A stretch of DNA of 33,652 nt, from NCBI GenBank assembly GCA_003427395.1, contig BFEA01000019.1, positions 4,623,223-4,656,874 on the forward strand, given 5' to 3'. Within the stretch, counting starts at the first letter, position 1. Each line of letters opens with the position of its first letter. The DNA comes from Chara braunii. Taxonomy: Eukaryota > Streptophyta > Charophyceae > Charales > Characeae. Below are positions 19,595 through 29,660 of the stretch, one piece after another. The position numbers and the translations under genes are program-made. Under the pieces are notes generated by a model. The model had not been told where the DNA came from, ran no database searches, and saw only the letters and a program-made list of their open reading frames with translations.

Positions 19595-20520
19595 AGACGT
19601 CAAAACTTTAAATGTGAATGGTCTAGCCTCTGCCAAATTAAGCAAAAGACAAACGATCTTTGAACAGTTAAAAGGTATTGATGGTAAATAATGATCAGAC
19701 GTAATATGTATCCAGGAAACCCACTTGATGAATACAGAAATGCACAACTACCTACACAAACAGATACGGCCTTACCATTCCTATACAGCCCATGCCATCA
19801 CACCAGGGAGCTCTGGGGTAGCTATTTGGATCCCCCCCCAATCCAGGGCGCAAATTGCTTATTCAATAACAGATCTGGAACATGGCAGGTGGGTATATGT
19901 GTTAACCATGTTGGAACTAGAGATTGTGGGAATCCTCTGCGTATATGGGCCTAATGAGGGTGGAGAAAGACATAGGTTTTTTTTAAATATTTTTCCACAT
20001 CTCCCTACAGGCGTTCCTCTAATCATAATTGGTGATTTTAACACTGCCCCAGATCCCCAACTTGATAGATGGCGCCCACCCTCCCCATGTCCATCATACA
20101 TGACATTGGATGAAACGATAATTACAAACCTATGTCAATCTTTTAATCTATTTGATTCTTATAGAAGATTGAATCCAACAAACACGACTTTCTTTTGCTT
20201 CAGAAAAGGTAATACAAATCATAAATCCAAATAAAGAATAGATCTGATCCTAGTGGCTGAAGAATTACAAGAAGCCCTCCAGCTGGCAAACATTTTTCCG
20301 AAAAGCCCTTCCCCTGGATTAGATCATGCTATGTGTGTTGTAATTTTTTCATTTAGGAAGAAACCAGATCAAAGGAAAGGATTTATCATCTCAATACATC
20401 CCTTCGAAAGATGGATAGTTTTCGTAATTACCTTCGAGACATTTGAAATTTTTGGAGTGATCAGAGGGATCACCTCAGAGATGACATTAAATGGTTCAAC
20501 AACGGCCTACATTTTTTAGG
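19595..20520 (+). pseudogene. LINE-C ORF2 apurinic-type endonuclease (EEP)
   Basis: Nearly all EEP motifs can be read in order: LNVNGLASAKLSKRQTI (about 19605-19655), VICIQETHL (about 19700-19728, catalytic Glu), GSSGVAIWIPP, GILCVYGPNE, LIIIGDFNTAPDPQLDRW (about 20020-20070, Asp and Asn), RIDLILVAEEL (about 20238-20270) and GLDHAM (about 20315-20330) in place of the usual SDH. The change of Ser to Leu before the catalytic Asp-His is seen directly. Two stops precede the QETH block (about 19686-19692), and TAA splits the frame just before RIDLIL at 20232-20234. The domain would nick target DNA; this copy cannot be translated whole. Confidence 0.88.
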
Positions 20521-20548
20521 CCGTAAATGCAATGAATATTTTAAACTA

Positions 20549-22007
20549 TTGGCAAGACAAAGGCATATGAATGAAACCAATCTTCAAAATAGAATTAATG
20601 AGCTACAAAAAAAAGAGATAGACTCCCAAGATCAAGAGATCATAGAATCAATAGCTGAAGAACTCCAATGTCTGGAAAACCAACTTTTAACTCAAATAGA
20701 AGGCAGATGGCAAGGATTAAGAATCATGGGCAAACTCAAAATTCAGAATATGGAAGGTTCAATAGATGCACGGTTCTTTGCTATGGCTAGAGCCAGAACA
20801 GGAAGAACCATCATTGAGGCTTTACAAGACCCAACAGACCCTAATAAGGACCTCGTCACCTTAACGGCAACATGCTCAAAAGTAGCCAGAGATTTTTTAA
20901 AAACACTTTTACATCACAAAACAGTCATATCCCTAAAGAACAACATATTTTAGAAATGAAGGAATTCCTTCTACCTCTAAACACAAGCTTAACAGAGGAA
21001 CAAAAAGAAATGATGGAAAAACCACTTGACGAGGATGAAGTATGGAAAACCCTCTTACTAATGGAAGAAGACAAATCCCCAGGCATTGATGGTTTCCCAA
21101 AGGAATTTTGGGAATCAACATGGGAATTTATGTTTCAAGATCTAATGGATTATTACCAAGCTGTTTGGGAATCGGGAGAGATGGGAGAGTTTGTTGGGCA
21201 AGGAGTGCTCACCCTACTTATAAGAAAGGAGACAAGGCTAATATAAGAAACTATCGTCCAATTACTCTTCTAACAGTAGTATATAAACTCATAGTTAAAT
21301 CACTAACAGATCGTATGTCCAAAATAATCCCAGAAATCATTCACCCATCCAAAACAGGATTCATAACTGGTAGAAACATACAGGATAATATCCTTCTAGT
21401 AAATAAACTTCTTAAAATATTTCGTCGGTCCAAACACAATGCAGCCTTAATCTTCATTGATTTTGAAAAGGCATACAACCATGTAGACTGTTTTTTTTTA
21501 GACAAATGTTTGGAAAATATGAATTTTTGTCCAAATTTCAGGAGATGGGTGAGAATCTTGCATAAAAATGCCATCACAAGGGTGATGGTCAATAATAATG
21601 TGGTTCCACCTATCCCATTAGAAAGATCAGTACAACAAGGTGACCCATTGACACCCATTCTTTTTGTCATTATAATGGAAGCTCTTGCGGTAAATTTGAG
21701 ATATCACAAAGATATTTGTCGCATACAGATCACGAGCATTCCGGAAGATGCCATTCCAATTTGCTCTCTTTTTGCTGATGACCTTTCTCTTATGGTTGAT
21801 GCTACAAATGAAAATATGGAAGAAATTCGGAAATTGATGGACAAATTTTACCGCCTATCAGATATGAAAGTCAATTGGGGCAGTAAAACAACGGGATGGT
21901 TGGATACATCACCAAGGTGGGAGACCTCCAGAGTTACCAAAGATAAAGTGGTTACCACTGAATACTCCTACCAGATTGCTTGGGATTTCCTTATCAGCGG
22001 TAGGTAA
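20549..22007 (+). pseudogene. LINE-C ORF2 linker and reverse transcriptase
   Basis: Linker (20549-20953): a helical, Glu/Gln-rich segment then CLENQLLTQIEGRWQGLRIM and DARFFAMARARTGRTIIEAL. RT: EEDKSPGIDGFPKEFWESTW (about 21066-21123), FVGQGVLTLLIRKE, a frameshift near 21230, then a frame open to 22007 with NYRPITLLTVVYK, QTGFITGRNIQDN-type block, FIDFEKAYNHVD (motif A, catalytic Asp, about 21451-21488), VQQGDPLTPILFVIIMEALA (motif B), LFADDLSLMV (motif C, both Asp, about 21768-21798) and DMKVNWGSKTTGW. All three catalytic Asp residues are present, so the RT core is the best preserved in the window. The frameshift and upstream stops still disable it. Confidence 0.9.
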
Positions 22008-22880
22008 ACCAAAAAACCATAATGAATGGATTTCCCAACCTGCTCAGGCAAAAATGGAATTGTGGAAAAATAAACATACTTCTGTTTTTGGGCGAACAAT
22101 GATTATTAACAATGTTATCCTGACATCCATGTGGTATAAGTCTGGTATTTGGACTATGGATAGAGATTCCCTCAAAATCCTTCAACGTCAGCTGATAGTC
22201 TTTTTATGGAGAGGCAATCATGAGTATAACAATGTTATCAATAGGGTAGCATGACAATCAATTATTTAACCAAAAGCGAGAGGAGGACTGGGGATTCTTG
22301 ACCCCCTCATCCAGACGAAAGCACTTTCTATCCAATGGTTTCAACGCTTGCTATTCAATCCCCAGACTCCATGGGCACCTTTGGCCTTGGAACAAATCAA
22401 GCGGTTAGCACCCCCAACGACTGAGGGAGTTGACCCCTTGACATGGTTGGAAAATAGATCCTGAACTATTCCAAGAGGGAAATCAAATCCAGTAACATTG
22501 ACAGGATCAAATAGGCAGGCAGTCAGACAAGACTTGAAGAATAATCCATTTTGGGTTAGTATGCTAAAGACATGGAGACAACTTCCTCTAACAGACAAAC
22601 TTTCTCCAAAAAGGTGGGAGGAAGTGTGTCAACAGCCTTTATTTGACAATAGATGGATTAAAGACTCACAGGGGTATGTTTTCCACTGTATGCACTCACC
22701 CTGGAAATGATGGATTAATAATGGCATTATGAGGATAAAAGACATATGGGATAAAAAAACAAATGAATGGATTGGTCCATCTAAACTAAAAAGAAGACTA
22801 AGATACTGTCACCATTCGAAGAAAGCCCTAGAAAGCATTATAGATCTTATTCCACTTGAATGAATTCGAATACTGAGAAA
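21976..22880 (+). pseudogene. LINE-C ORF2 thumb and connection
   Basis: Frame 21976-22254: WISQPAQAKMELWKNKHTSV, FGRTMIINNVILTSMWYKSG and LQRQLIVFLWRGNHEYNN, followed by a stop, QSII, stop, then PKARGGLGILDPLIQTKALS and TPWAPLALEQIKRLAPPT. A further open piece (22498-22710) carries LKTWRQLPLTDKLSPKRWEE and CQQPLFDNRWIKDSQGYVFH. This is the non-catalytic region between RT and zf-RVT; equivalents are present in LINE-A, LINE-B and LINE-D. At least four stops are visible. Confidence 0.8.
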
Positions 22881-23099
22881 AGGTCCCAAACTAATGATAA
22901 AAGACTGGGTAGCACTCAAGTCACACTCTCAGCAGATTGGCAGAGTTAGTGAGCAAGCCCAAAATGGAAGCTTTCTCTTAAAAATGTTTTCTCTTTCTTC
23001 TACCAATGTAGTTCTTCAGAAGGAGCAAGAGGAAACCAGATGGGTCCAGGATCAGAAGATTTACAGGATAAGGGTAATCAAAACTAAAGATTTTTTGGT

Positions 23100-24130
23100 A
23101 GCCTTTAAACCAAAGTGTCCTATCCCTGGCTTCCCTTTGACCCCGAAAATTGGGTATGGAGTACAAATACAAGGGTAGAAAGAAATAATAGATCATTCAA
23201 GAGAAACATCCAATCGCTAAAAGTCAAATCTGCCTATCGAATACTACGACCAAAAACCAATCTGAAAGACAAAGTCCTTACTAGATGGATGAAACACCTA
23301 AATATAAGCAAGGAAGAACTGAGGTCTGTTAGATGGTTTAAAACAGCCAAAAACAAACCTGCCAAAATAGCTTCCCTACAATGGCAAATTGAACATAGGT
23401 GTCTCCCAACCAATGATTGGCTCATTGATAGATCCTCTTTAGAACAGAAAGGACAAGCATCAAGATCGTGTAAGCTTTGTAAATCAGTCTTTCTGAGCAA
23501 AAAAATTCCAGAAACTATAGAGCATATCTTTATGCAATGTCCTGGTTCCATCTGGATATGGAGGTGGTGGGACCGTATATGGTCACAGATAGTTCCACAA
23601 GCCCCCTGGCCATGGGGGTGGAAAGAGATCCTACTAGAAACATGATCCCCTGAGATAGAAGAAGTGAAAAATAATGAAGGATTTGTGGAAAATCTATTTC
23701 GTATGGGAAGAAAAGCGGTAATGTGGGCTATTTGGATGAGGAGGTGCACATATGAATGGGAAGGTGCTAGGTTAGATAGCCCGGACTTTACAGAGACTAT
23801 CAAACAACAAATTCAAACATACATCTTATCAAAATGGGATCAAATAAAGAAAAAAGTTCATTTTCTTTCAAACAAGTCAGAAATTCAAACTCATTTTTGA
23901 AAATTCAGTTGTAAATGGCTGGGCGGAAACCAGGGAAGACGAATTGGGAATGTCACATGGAATAGGGCAAGGGAGGATGATAATGCTGCATTCAACAGAG
24001 ACTACAAAGTGATATTTGAAGATTGGACTACTGTTGATCCCTCAATACCCTTGCAACCACTAGCAGAATTCCCAGATCCTTTCCCCCCACCTGCATCAAC
24101 CCTCGTTCCTATCTTTTGGTATGGATTATA
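23100..24130 (+). pseudogene. LINE-C ORF2 zf-RVT domain and C-terminal tail
   Basis: The 177-codon frame 23115-23645 contains LKVKSAYRILRPKTNLKDKV, IASLQWQIEHRCLPTNDWLI, DRSSLEQKGQASRSCKLCKS, IPETIEHIFMQCPGS and WRWWDRIWSQIVPQAPWPWG. The C-x2-C, H-x3-C pattern and Trp-rich end are those of zf-RVT. After TGA at 23643-23645 a second frame (23664-23900) has NLFRMGRKAVMWAIWMRRC and helices. Then, past another stop, CKWLGGNQGRR and PLQPLAEFPDPFPPPAS reach TAG near 24130. The same tail blocks recur in LINE-B and LINE-F, which fixes the ORF2 end. Confidence 0.9.
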
Positions 24131-24350
24131 GAGTAAGGCATGGCTAATTTTAATAGGTCATTTTGGCGTTCTAAAAGAAGGATGAAGAGGTGATGCTTTT
24201 CTCAAAGGAAAAGGACGCTGTGCCCGGTTCTCAGAAAATTTTCGTTGTGGCCACTCCGGGCAGAATGTGAGGACCCCGGCCTTAATCTTCATATTGGTAA
24301 TATCAGCCCTGGGCACTGGGCCCTTTTTTCAAAAAAAAAAAAAAAAAAAA
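24131..24350 (+). other. LINE-C 3' untranslated region and poly(A) tract
   Basis: About 200 bases of non-coding sequence follow the last ORF2 stop and end in 20 A residues (24331-24350). The next sequence is an unrelated repeat. This is the expected 3' end of a poly(A)-tailed LINE; assignment to LINE-C rests on position and orientation. Confidence 0.55.
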
Positions 24351-24795
24351 GTCTGAACCCCTAAGCCCTCGAGATGCAGAACTCTGAACCCTGTGCTCCC
24401 ACAGACTTCCTTGCGGAGAATCTGAGATGTTGCCCAACCCATCTATACACCATCAGCACGTACCATCCTTGCTCATATCCCTCCTCCCTTTTTAGTAGTC
24501 TGAACCCCTAAGCCCTCGAGACGCAGAACGTTGAACCGTGTGCGCCCACAGACTTCATTGTGTTGAATCTGAGACGTTGCGCATCCCTTCTATACACCTT
24601 CAGCACTTACCATCCCTGCTTATATCCCGCCTCCCTCTTTAGTAGTCTGAATCCCTATGCCCTCGAGAAGCAGAACTCTGAACCCTGTGCGCCCACATAC
24701 CTCATTGTGGTGGATCTGAGATGTTGCCCATCCATTCTATACACTTTTTGTGTTGATGGGGCAGAACCATTGATCTGTGAGTCACCTGTGTCTGT
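24351..24795 (-). repeat. Three tandem ~146-bp SINE-like units
   Basis: Plus strand repeats GTCTGAACCCCTAAGCCCTC at about 24351 and 24498, and in diverged form (GTCTGAATCCCTATGCCCTC) at about 24645. On the minus strand each unit reads a degenerate GGTTCAGAGTTC box, GGCTTAGGGGTTCAGACTAC and then, in the two inner units, AAGGATGGTACGTGCTGAT. The same blocks, in the same order, occur in the SINE candidate at 30515-30733. Units lack the A-box part. Tandem arrangement of a retroelement body is unusual. Confidence 0.75.
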
Positions 24796-25059
24796 AGAGT
24801 GTCTGACAATCCTTTGAACATGCTTGGACTTCTTTATGCTTCGATTGTCTCTTTGATACTGTACGTGGCTGCCCTCCAAAGTCTTCATTGGTTTTTACTG
24901 AGCAAGTCGATAGTCTACAGTCCCCGGACTTGTAGCTGCTCCCCCTTCCATTGTTGTCGTCCTTAGCACGTCATTGTTCCCTTCACATATTTTTCCATCC
25001 TGTCTGTGGGTTGGGAGTGAGGCTCTATGGGGCAGGCATGGGGCTGGGAGGTTGGGAGT
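24796..25059. other. Spacer without recognisable gene
   Basis: No protein homology seen. It ends in a G-rich patch (25000-25095) that abuts the 3' end of LINE-D ORF2. Confidence 0.4.
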
Positions 25060-26740
25060 TCATGGGGGGGACAATGAGTGAGAGGGGGGGGTTGCTACAA
25101 GGATGGAGTTAGTCGGAAGATATGGGACTTGATAATCAGTAAGGGGCTTTCGTTGCCACGTACGCTCTGAGTTTCTCCATGGTCTCCACAGAATGTCCAG
25201 ACTCGCATTCAGTTCACTGAACTTCCTATAGGGATCCTGCCAAATTTTTTGAATGTAAGAGTCGTGAATGTCGTGTTTGGCCTGAGGTTCATTCTCATTG
25301 CAGTATCCATTTGTCATATTTTTCCACGCTTCCAAGGTGCGGGATCTGATCACCTCCTCTATTGAATGTTGGGCTTGCTCCAGCCCGAACTGATAGTCTT
25401 TCTTTTCAAAGGAGCACCTTGCTCGCCAAGCCAGCATTAGGATGTGCAGCCGTGTGTTATGAGAATAGGTTAGCTGCGAAGGGAGACTAGCGGGTTAGCA
25501 AGTATTGATTCTTACCGAGCAAAAGGAGGCCCAGATCCCGTGGGATGTGAAATGTTGTCAACGAGTGAAAGGCGGCGTCCCACCATCACCGCAGTTGGGT
25601 AACCATCGGGCACGCTAGGAGACAGTGTTCGAACGTTGCTCTGGTGGGTGGGGACGCTCTGCGGCAGAACGAGCAAATGGGGGACAACTGGCCTTTCTGT
25701 TCCAAGTCTGGTCTTGACACCAACCGGTCCGGTGTTGGGAGACATCGGTATAGGATTTGCCCACTGCAGCGACCGGAGGTTTGTGGGCATAATCTTTGCG
25801 CATGTAGACCATGACAGGTTGTGCAGCAGGGTCGTGTCGATAGGTGAGTCCCAGGCCGATCGGTCAACTATGATTTGGGTGGTGGGTACCTCTGGGATTG
25901 AAGCTCTGTAACCACTCTTCACAGAGTAGTCCCAGACATGCATCCGTTTCTCCCTAGGCCATTCCCACTCCTCCGGATCGAAGGGCAAAGCCGCAATCGG
26001 TATGGAGGGCTCATAGACAAAAAGACCGTCTTTCGGCTCCCCCAACACTCGTACGAGCATCAGGTCGGACTGGATATGGTCGCAGTCAAGGTCAACATTG
26101 CATGTAAGTTTGGACATTCTTGCCCCCCAAACGCTGGGGTTCGTGGGCTTCGAGAGTGCAGGTCCCCGGGTGGTGTTTGTGCACTATGTAGATTACGTGT
26201 GGTTGGGGTAGATCAAAATATTTGACCACCCAGTCTCCCTGTAGGATGGTCGGGCCTTTCTTTAGGGTCAGTTGTCAGGCCAGCGGCATGGCTTCCTTTA
26301 GGATGTGCAGCTTATCCTCCATCTTTTGAACGTACTTTATGCTCTTTTGGAGCCGGTCTGCGGTTGTCCAGTTCCCTGTGCGAACATCCCAGAGACTTCT
26401 TATCGTATATATACCCCTTTTGACCCGGGAGAGCCATGGGGAGTTTGATGTCAACGGGAAGGGATTACCAGAGTCATCCACAATGTGGGGGTCGCCAAAT
26501 AAAGGTTGCCTTCATATATCATGCCACCTATAGAGGGGACATTTTTGTTTTGGACCCACTTGTCTCCAAAGTCTGATCATGTTCGGCCACATCGGGTCCC
26601 TGACAATGTTTTGCTTGGTGGCCTGCACCACTGTGTCCACTTGAGTTTGTTGGGGAGTGGAAGGGACGGTCCAATGGGCATTTGTCAGCCATTGGAAGGG
26701 GTGTATCTGGTTCATGGCTGTTGTTTCCGGTGCCAGGTTT
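25060..26740 (-). pseudogene. LINE-D ORF2, 3' third (connection, zf-RVT, tail)
   Basis: Minus-strand blocks: NMIRLWRQVGPKQKCPLYRW then a stop and RQPLFGDPHIVDDSGNPFPL (about 26600-26445), SLWDVRTGNWTTADRLQKSI (about 26400-26340), ALPFDPEEWEWPREKRMHVW (about 26000-25940), SVKSGYRASIPEVP, LYRCLPTPDRLVSRPDLEQK (about 25760-25700), CSFCRRASPPTRATFEHCLL (zf-RVT C-x2-C, H and C, about 25672-25612) and, from 25437, MLAWRARCSFEKKDYQFGLE with a helical tail. These match LINE-C blocks in order. Similarity is clearly lower than between LINE-B and LINE-C, so this is another lineage. Frameshifts split it into at least four pieces. EEP and RT are absent from the rearranged element. Confidence 0.82.
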
Positions 26741-27379
26741 TTTACCTGTATGCAGGCTAGTGGCGCTCAAGGGATGTCATTACCAGTAAGGAATCTGATA
26801 CTCCCTCAACGACTATCTTCTCGAGAAGGACTGGCCTTCTTCCCATCACCAACACCTCAAGAAACCGGTAAAAGACAGAAATTGAGACAGATATTGGAGA
26901 AGGGGCAAGGGCAAAAATCTCAGGTTCCGAAAGGTAACTTGATTATTCTGGTGAGAAAAAAGGGGGGCTGGTGGGAGATAGGGCTCTCACCAGTGGGTCA
27001 GGATCAATATGGGGGTGTTACCTTGAGGGGTTGGTTTACATACATGGAGTATCACAGTGCTGGGGATAAGGTTTTCAAGAGGGATTTGCATGATTTCCTA
27101 GCGAAACACTACGATCCTGGTCCACAAGCAACTCTTACCGAAATTGGAGAGAAAGCACATATGGTGAAGAGGGATACCTTTGTTCGTTTTGAAGAACACA
27201 AGGAGGCAGGCCTCAAGTGGTACTCTCATACAACCTTGCTCAGTTTACAGAATCTCAAGATCAAAGTCAATACAGTTTGGTCTGTGTCAGACGTGATGGC
27301 ATTTTTGTGTTTCATTTTGCGTAGGGGTATCCTCAAGTCGAATTCTGACCTAGACAGTGGTAATTGGATCCGACTTTAG
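26741..27379 (+). pseudogene. LINE ORF1 C-terminal domain, inverted block
   Basis: Plus-strand open frame, 240 codons from an upstream Met at 26657, but meaningful from about 26780 (RNLILPQRLSSREGLAFFPS). Features: Gln/Lys-rich linker, then LIILVRKKGGWWEIGLSPVG, GGVTLRGWFTYMEYHS, FKRDLHDFLAKHYDPGPQAT, VKRDTFVRFEEHKEAGLKWY, LLSLQNLKIKVNTVWSVSDV and GILKSNSDLDSGNWIRL, then TAG. It matches the ORF1 C-terminus of LINE-C block by block, including the Trp-x-x-Leu ending. It is the only LINE-D-region segment on the plus strand, lying between minus-strand ORF2 and minus-strand ORF1 N-terminal parts. The frame is undisrupted. Confidence 0.7.
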
Positions 27380-27440
27380 GCGATTGAGGGAGGGGTAAGA
27401 GGACAAGTTGGTTTGTTGTAATGGAAGCACTACACACATT

Positions 27441-27870
27441 CTATGGAAAAAATCCTTCATGGCGTCGTGGATATGCATATTCCACACTGAGATGACCGTA
27501 TGCCTTGCACTTAAAACACCATGGCCGAAATTTGTGGGCCGTATGGATGTGATGGACTTTTCCTCCCATTCTGAAGGGGATGATATTGTCCAGAGTAAAG
27601 AGTTGATCCTTCGGAAGATCAAGGGTCATCATCAAGTAGTCATCTCGTTTGACAACATGTGTGGGCAATGGATTAATGAAATCCACTATCTTATATTGCT
27701 GCCCAAAATCATGGATGAACGCTGCCTGGACTTCTATTGGGATGTGCCTCAGTTCTACCCAATAGAAGTCCCTCATTAATTGATCTCTTTTCTCCTCCGG
27801 TCCCATTTTTTTTGGCAGCCAAGGGTAAATTCGGACATCAGACCCCTCCCATCTCAGCTTCTTTCAACTA
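27441..27870 (-). pseudogene. LINE-D ORF1 middle part with degenerate zinc knuckle
   Basis: From about 27865 the minus strand reads SDVRIYPWLPKKMGPEEKRD, DFYWVELRHIPIEVQAAFIH, VVKRDDYLMMTLDLPKDQLF, HKFRPWCFKCKAYGHLSVEY and stops at 27441. The fold resembles the gag-like ORF1 of plant LINEs (DUF4283-type followed by a CCHC knuckle). The knuckle has Cys97, Cys100 and His105 of the 121-codon frame, but the fourth ligand is Tyr110 in place of Cys, so zinc binding would be weakened. Expected role is nucleic-acid binding in the retrotransposon particle. Confidence 0.65.
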
Positions 27871-27937
27871 TCCATTTGTTGTTTATCTTTCTCAAATAGA
27901 CTGATGACTGTGAAGACTGTTGGTGAAACTGGCTGAA

Positions 27938-29185
27938 TTAAAAAAAAATCAAAACAGTTTTCGGTTCATCTTTCATTGATTCTAATCTCTTACATATCCA
28001 CCTTGTTTTATCATTCATGGACCTTACCGCACTATTATCGTAAAAAATCCAGTTGCTCGCATGTTTGGTGTACATCTCATCTCGTTTAGCCAGTTTGTCT
28101 GTTGGGTACGCCTTCATCAAGGTTTTTCTTCCCCCTTGATCAGTAACAACTTGCTCCGATGCCTGTAGGAATAAGGATAAAAAATACGCTCTGACGGAGG
28201 AAAGATTCCTCATTGGGATTCTGAGTACATCTCCTTGTGAGGCAGATGGGTCGATGGATGCTCTGATGATGTTCAGAGTCTTGTCACTCATTGTTTCCCT
28301 CACTCTCTGTGCCCATGTAGGCTGCGTGGTTTTGACCGTCTTTGGAGAAGGGGAGGGGGATGGACCAATCATGTTGGAAGAGGAAGGGGCCGACAAAGAA
28401 GGGACCGCATCAGATTGAGAGATATCTTGAGTTTTCATTGACTTATGCATGTTCCTTCGTTCTACTTCTATTAATATTTCCTCCTCCATAATCATGTTTC
28501 CTTGAGTATCGGAGATGATTTTTTCACTTATTTCCTCCATTAAAGAATTTTGCGACATTTGAGGACCTTGAGGCTTCTGAATGGAGGGGGAAATCTCAAC
28601 CATGTTTTGCTGATTCTGTGATGATTCGTTATCTCCAATCTGCAAAGTACTTGTATCTGAGGGTGCTCCTTTCTGAGGCCTGTGATCAGACTGTGAGAAA
28701 CCGTGGACAAAAGACTGCATTATATTCATATTATTATTCACTGAGATGCTTTGAAGTTTTTCGCCTTTCTGTTTCGAATCCTGTTTTGTCATTGTTTTGC
28801 TCGCCCATACTATCCTCTGCACCGACCCCCCCTCCTGACTCTGAGTACCCTTTTGTCTCTTGTCACAGATTCCCGTTTCAATCCCTTGTGAGTCCTGACT
28901 TGCCCCCAGGCGTGTGTATGGAGCCATACCTAAGTGACGTATCAGGGAATGCCTCATCGCTCTTTGGTAAAAAATGAGAGATTCTGGGCCTTTCGCCCTC
29001 TTACAGTTGAGCTTCATCTTTTCTAGGGTCTCTTCCCTTCTTCTGTCTCTGAAAATTACTCCAATTACTTCTTTAATATTAATCAGAATTTTCAATTTTA
29101 TTTTAATCAAGTCAATAATTAATAACTTGGGCGGAAACCAGGTGGCGATACTCTGTAGTAGGAAGTCAAAAGGAATTGGGAGCAA
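27938..29185 (-). pseudogene. LINE-D ORF1 N-terminal part
   Basis: 415-codon open minus-strand frame; the true start is uncertain because the first ~40 codons (MLPIPFDFLLQSIATWFPPK) are hydrophobic and could be 5' leader. Then a basic segment (FRDRRREETLEKMKLNCKRA), a long Gln/Ser/Pro-rich low-complexity stretch, and a more structured end: QPTWAQRVRETMSDKTLNII, VLRIPMRNLSSVRAYFLSLF, KHASNWIFYDNSAVRSMNDK and TRWICKRLESMKDEP. The frame ends at 27938. The knuckle-containing part begins about 70 bases later in another frame, so the two are read as one ORF1 broken by a frameshift. No named domain is recognised in the first 300 residues. Confidence 0.6.
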
Positions 29186-29660
29186 ACGATGACGACATAC
29201 CTCCCGTTTGAGTACTCCAACTTTTGTCGATGAGGAAAATTACCTCTTCTTTCAACACTGGTGCTGTCCAGTACTCTTGACTGAGAGCAGTGATTTATAT
29301 CTCCTTCCACAATCGATCTTCCTTTTTTATCGCCGTCTTCCTCCTTTTCCTTATCATTCCTCCCTCCTCCCTCCTCCTCTCACACTCTTGCCATTTGCGT
29401 TCGAATACTATTTCTCTTCCCACCTTCTTACCTCTTCCAATCCTCTTGCTCTATCGCCGTTTTTTCACCGATCCTTGCTGTCTATCCGTTCCCCCACCTG
29501 CTCTCCCCTTCTTCTCGCTTCTTTCTCGTTTACTTGTGCTTGATTTCCGCCTCGGTAGGTTGATGGTCACGAAAGAGGTTTCTTCTTCCGCAGCTGGAAT
29601 ACCTTTTACTCTTTCTTCCTGCCCTATTCATCCACTCTTCTCATCTTTCCTCTTTTAGTA
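29186..29660. other. Pyrimidine-rich stretch upstream of LINE-D ORF1
   Basis: Plus strand is strongly C+T-rich (about 29300-29655), giving an artefactual hydrophobic frame. Read on the minus strand it is a purine-rich leader directly upstream of LINE-D ORF1, so it may be the LINE-D 5' untranslated region. Confidence 0.45.

Larger units (their letters stand above)
17265..24350 (+). mobile_element. LINE-C, most complete L1-like retrotransposon
   Basis: Plus-strand order: ORF1 region (17265-19472), EEP (about 19595-20520), linker and RT (20549-22007), thumb and connection (21976-22880), zf-RVT and tail (about 23100-24130), 3' untranslated region and a 20-base A tract at 24331-24350. All parts carry stops or frameshifts, but the order and sizes are those of a full-length plant L1-like element of about 7 kb. 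I could not find a convincing target-site duplication. Its ORF1 lacks a recognisable DUF4283-like part and zinc knuckle, which hints at an internal ORF1 deletion near 17630-17880. Confidence 0.85.

Noticed and set aside
26741-29185. Twin-priming as explanation of the LINE-D inversion
   Set aside because: Twin priming leaves an inverted 5' part followed by a 3' part that points away from it; here the two ORF1 parts converge.
29290-29658. Hydrophobic 122-codon frame resembling a membrane protein
   Set aside because: It lies in a pure C+T-rich tract; Leu/Phe/Ser/Pro richness is expected from that composition.
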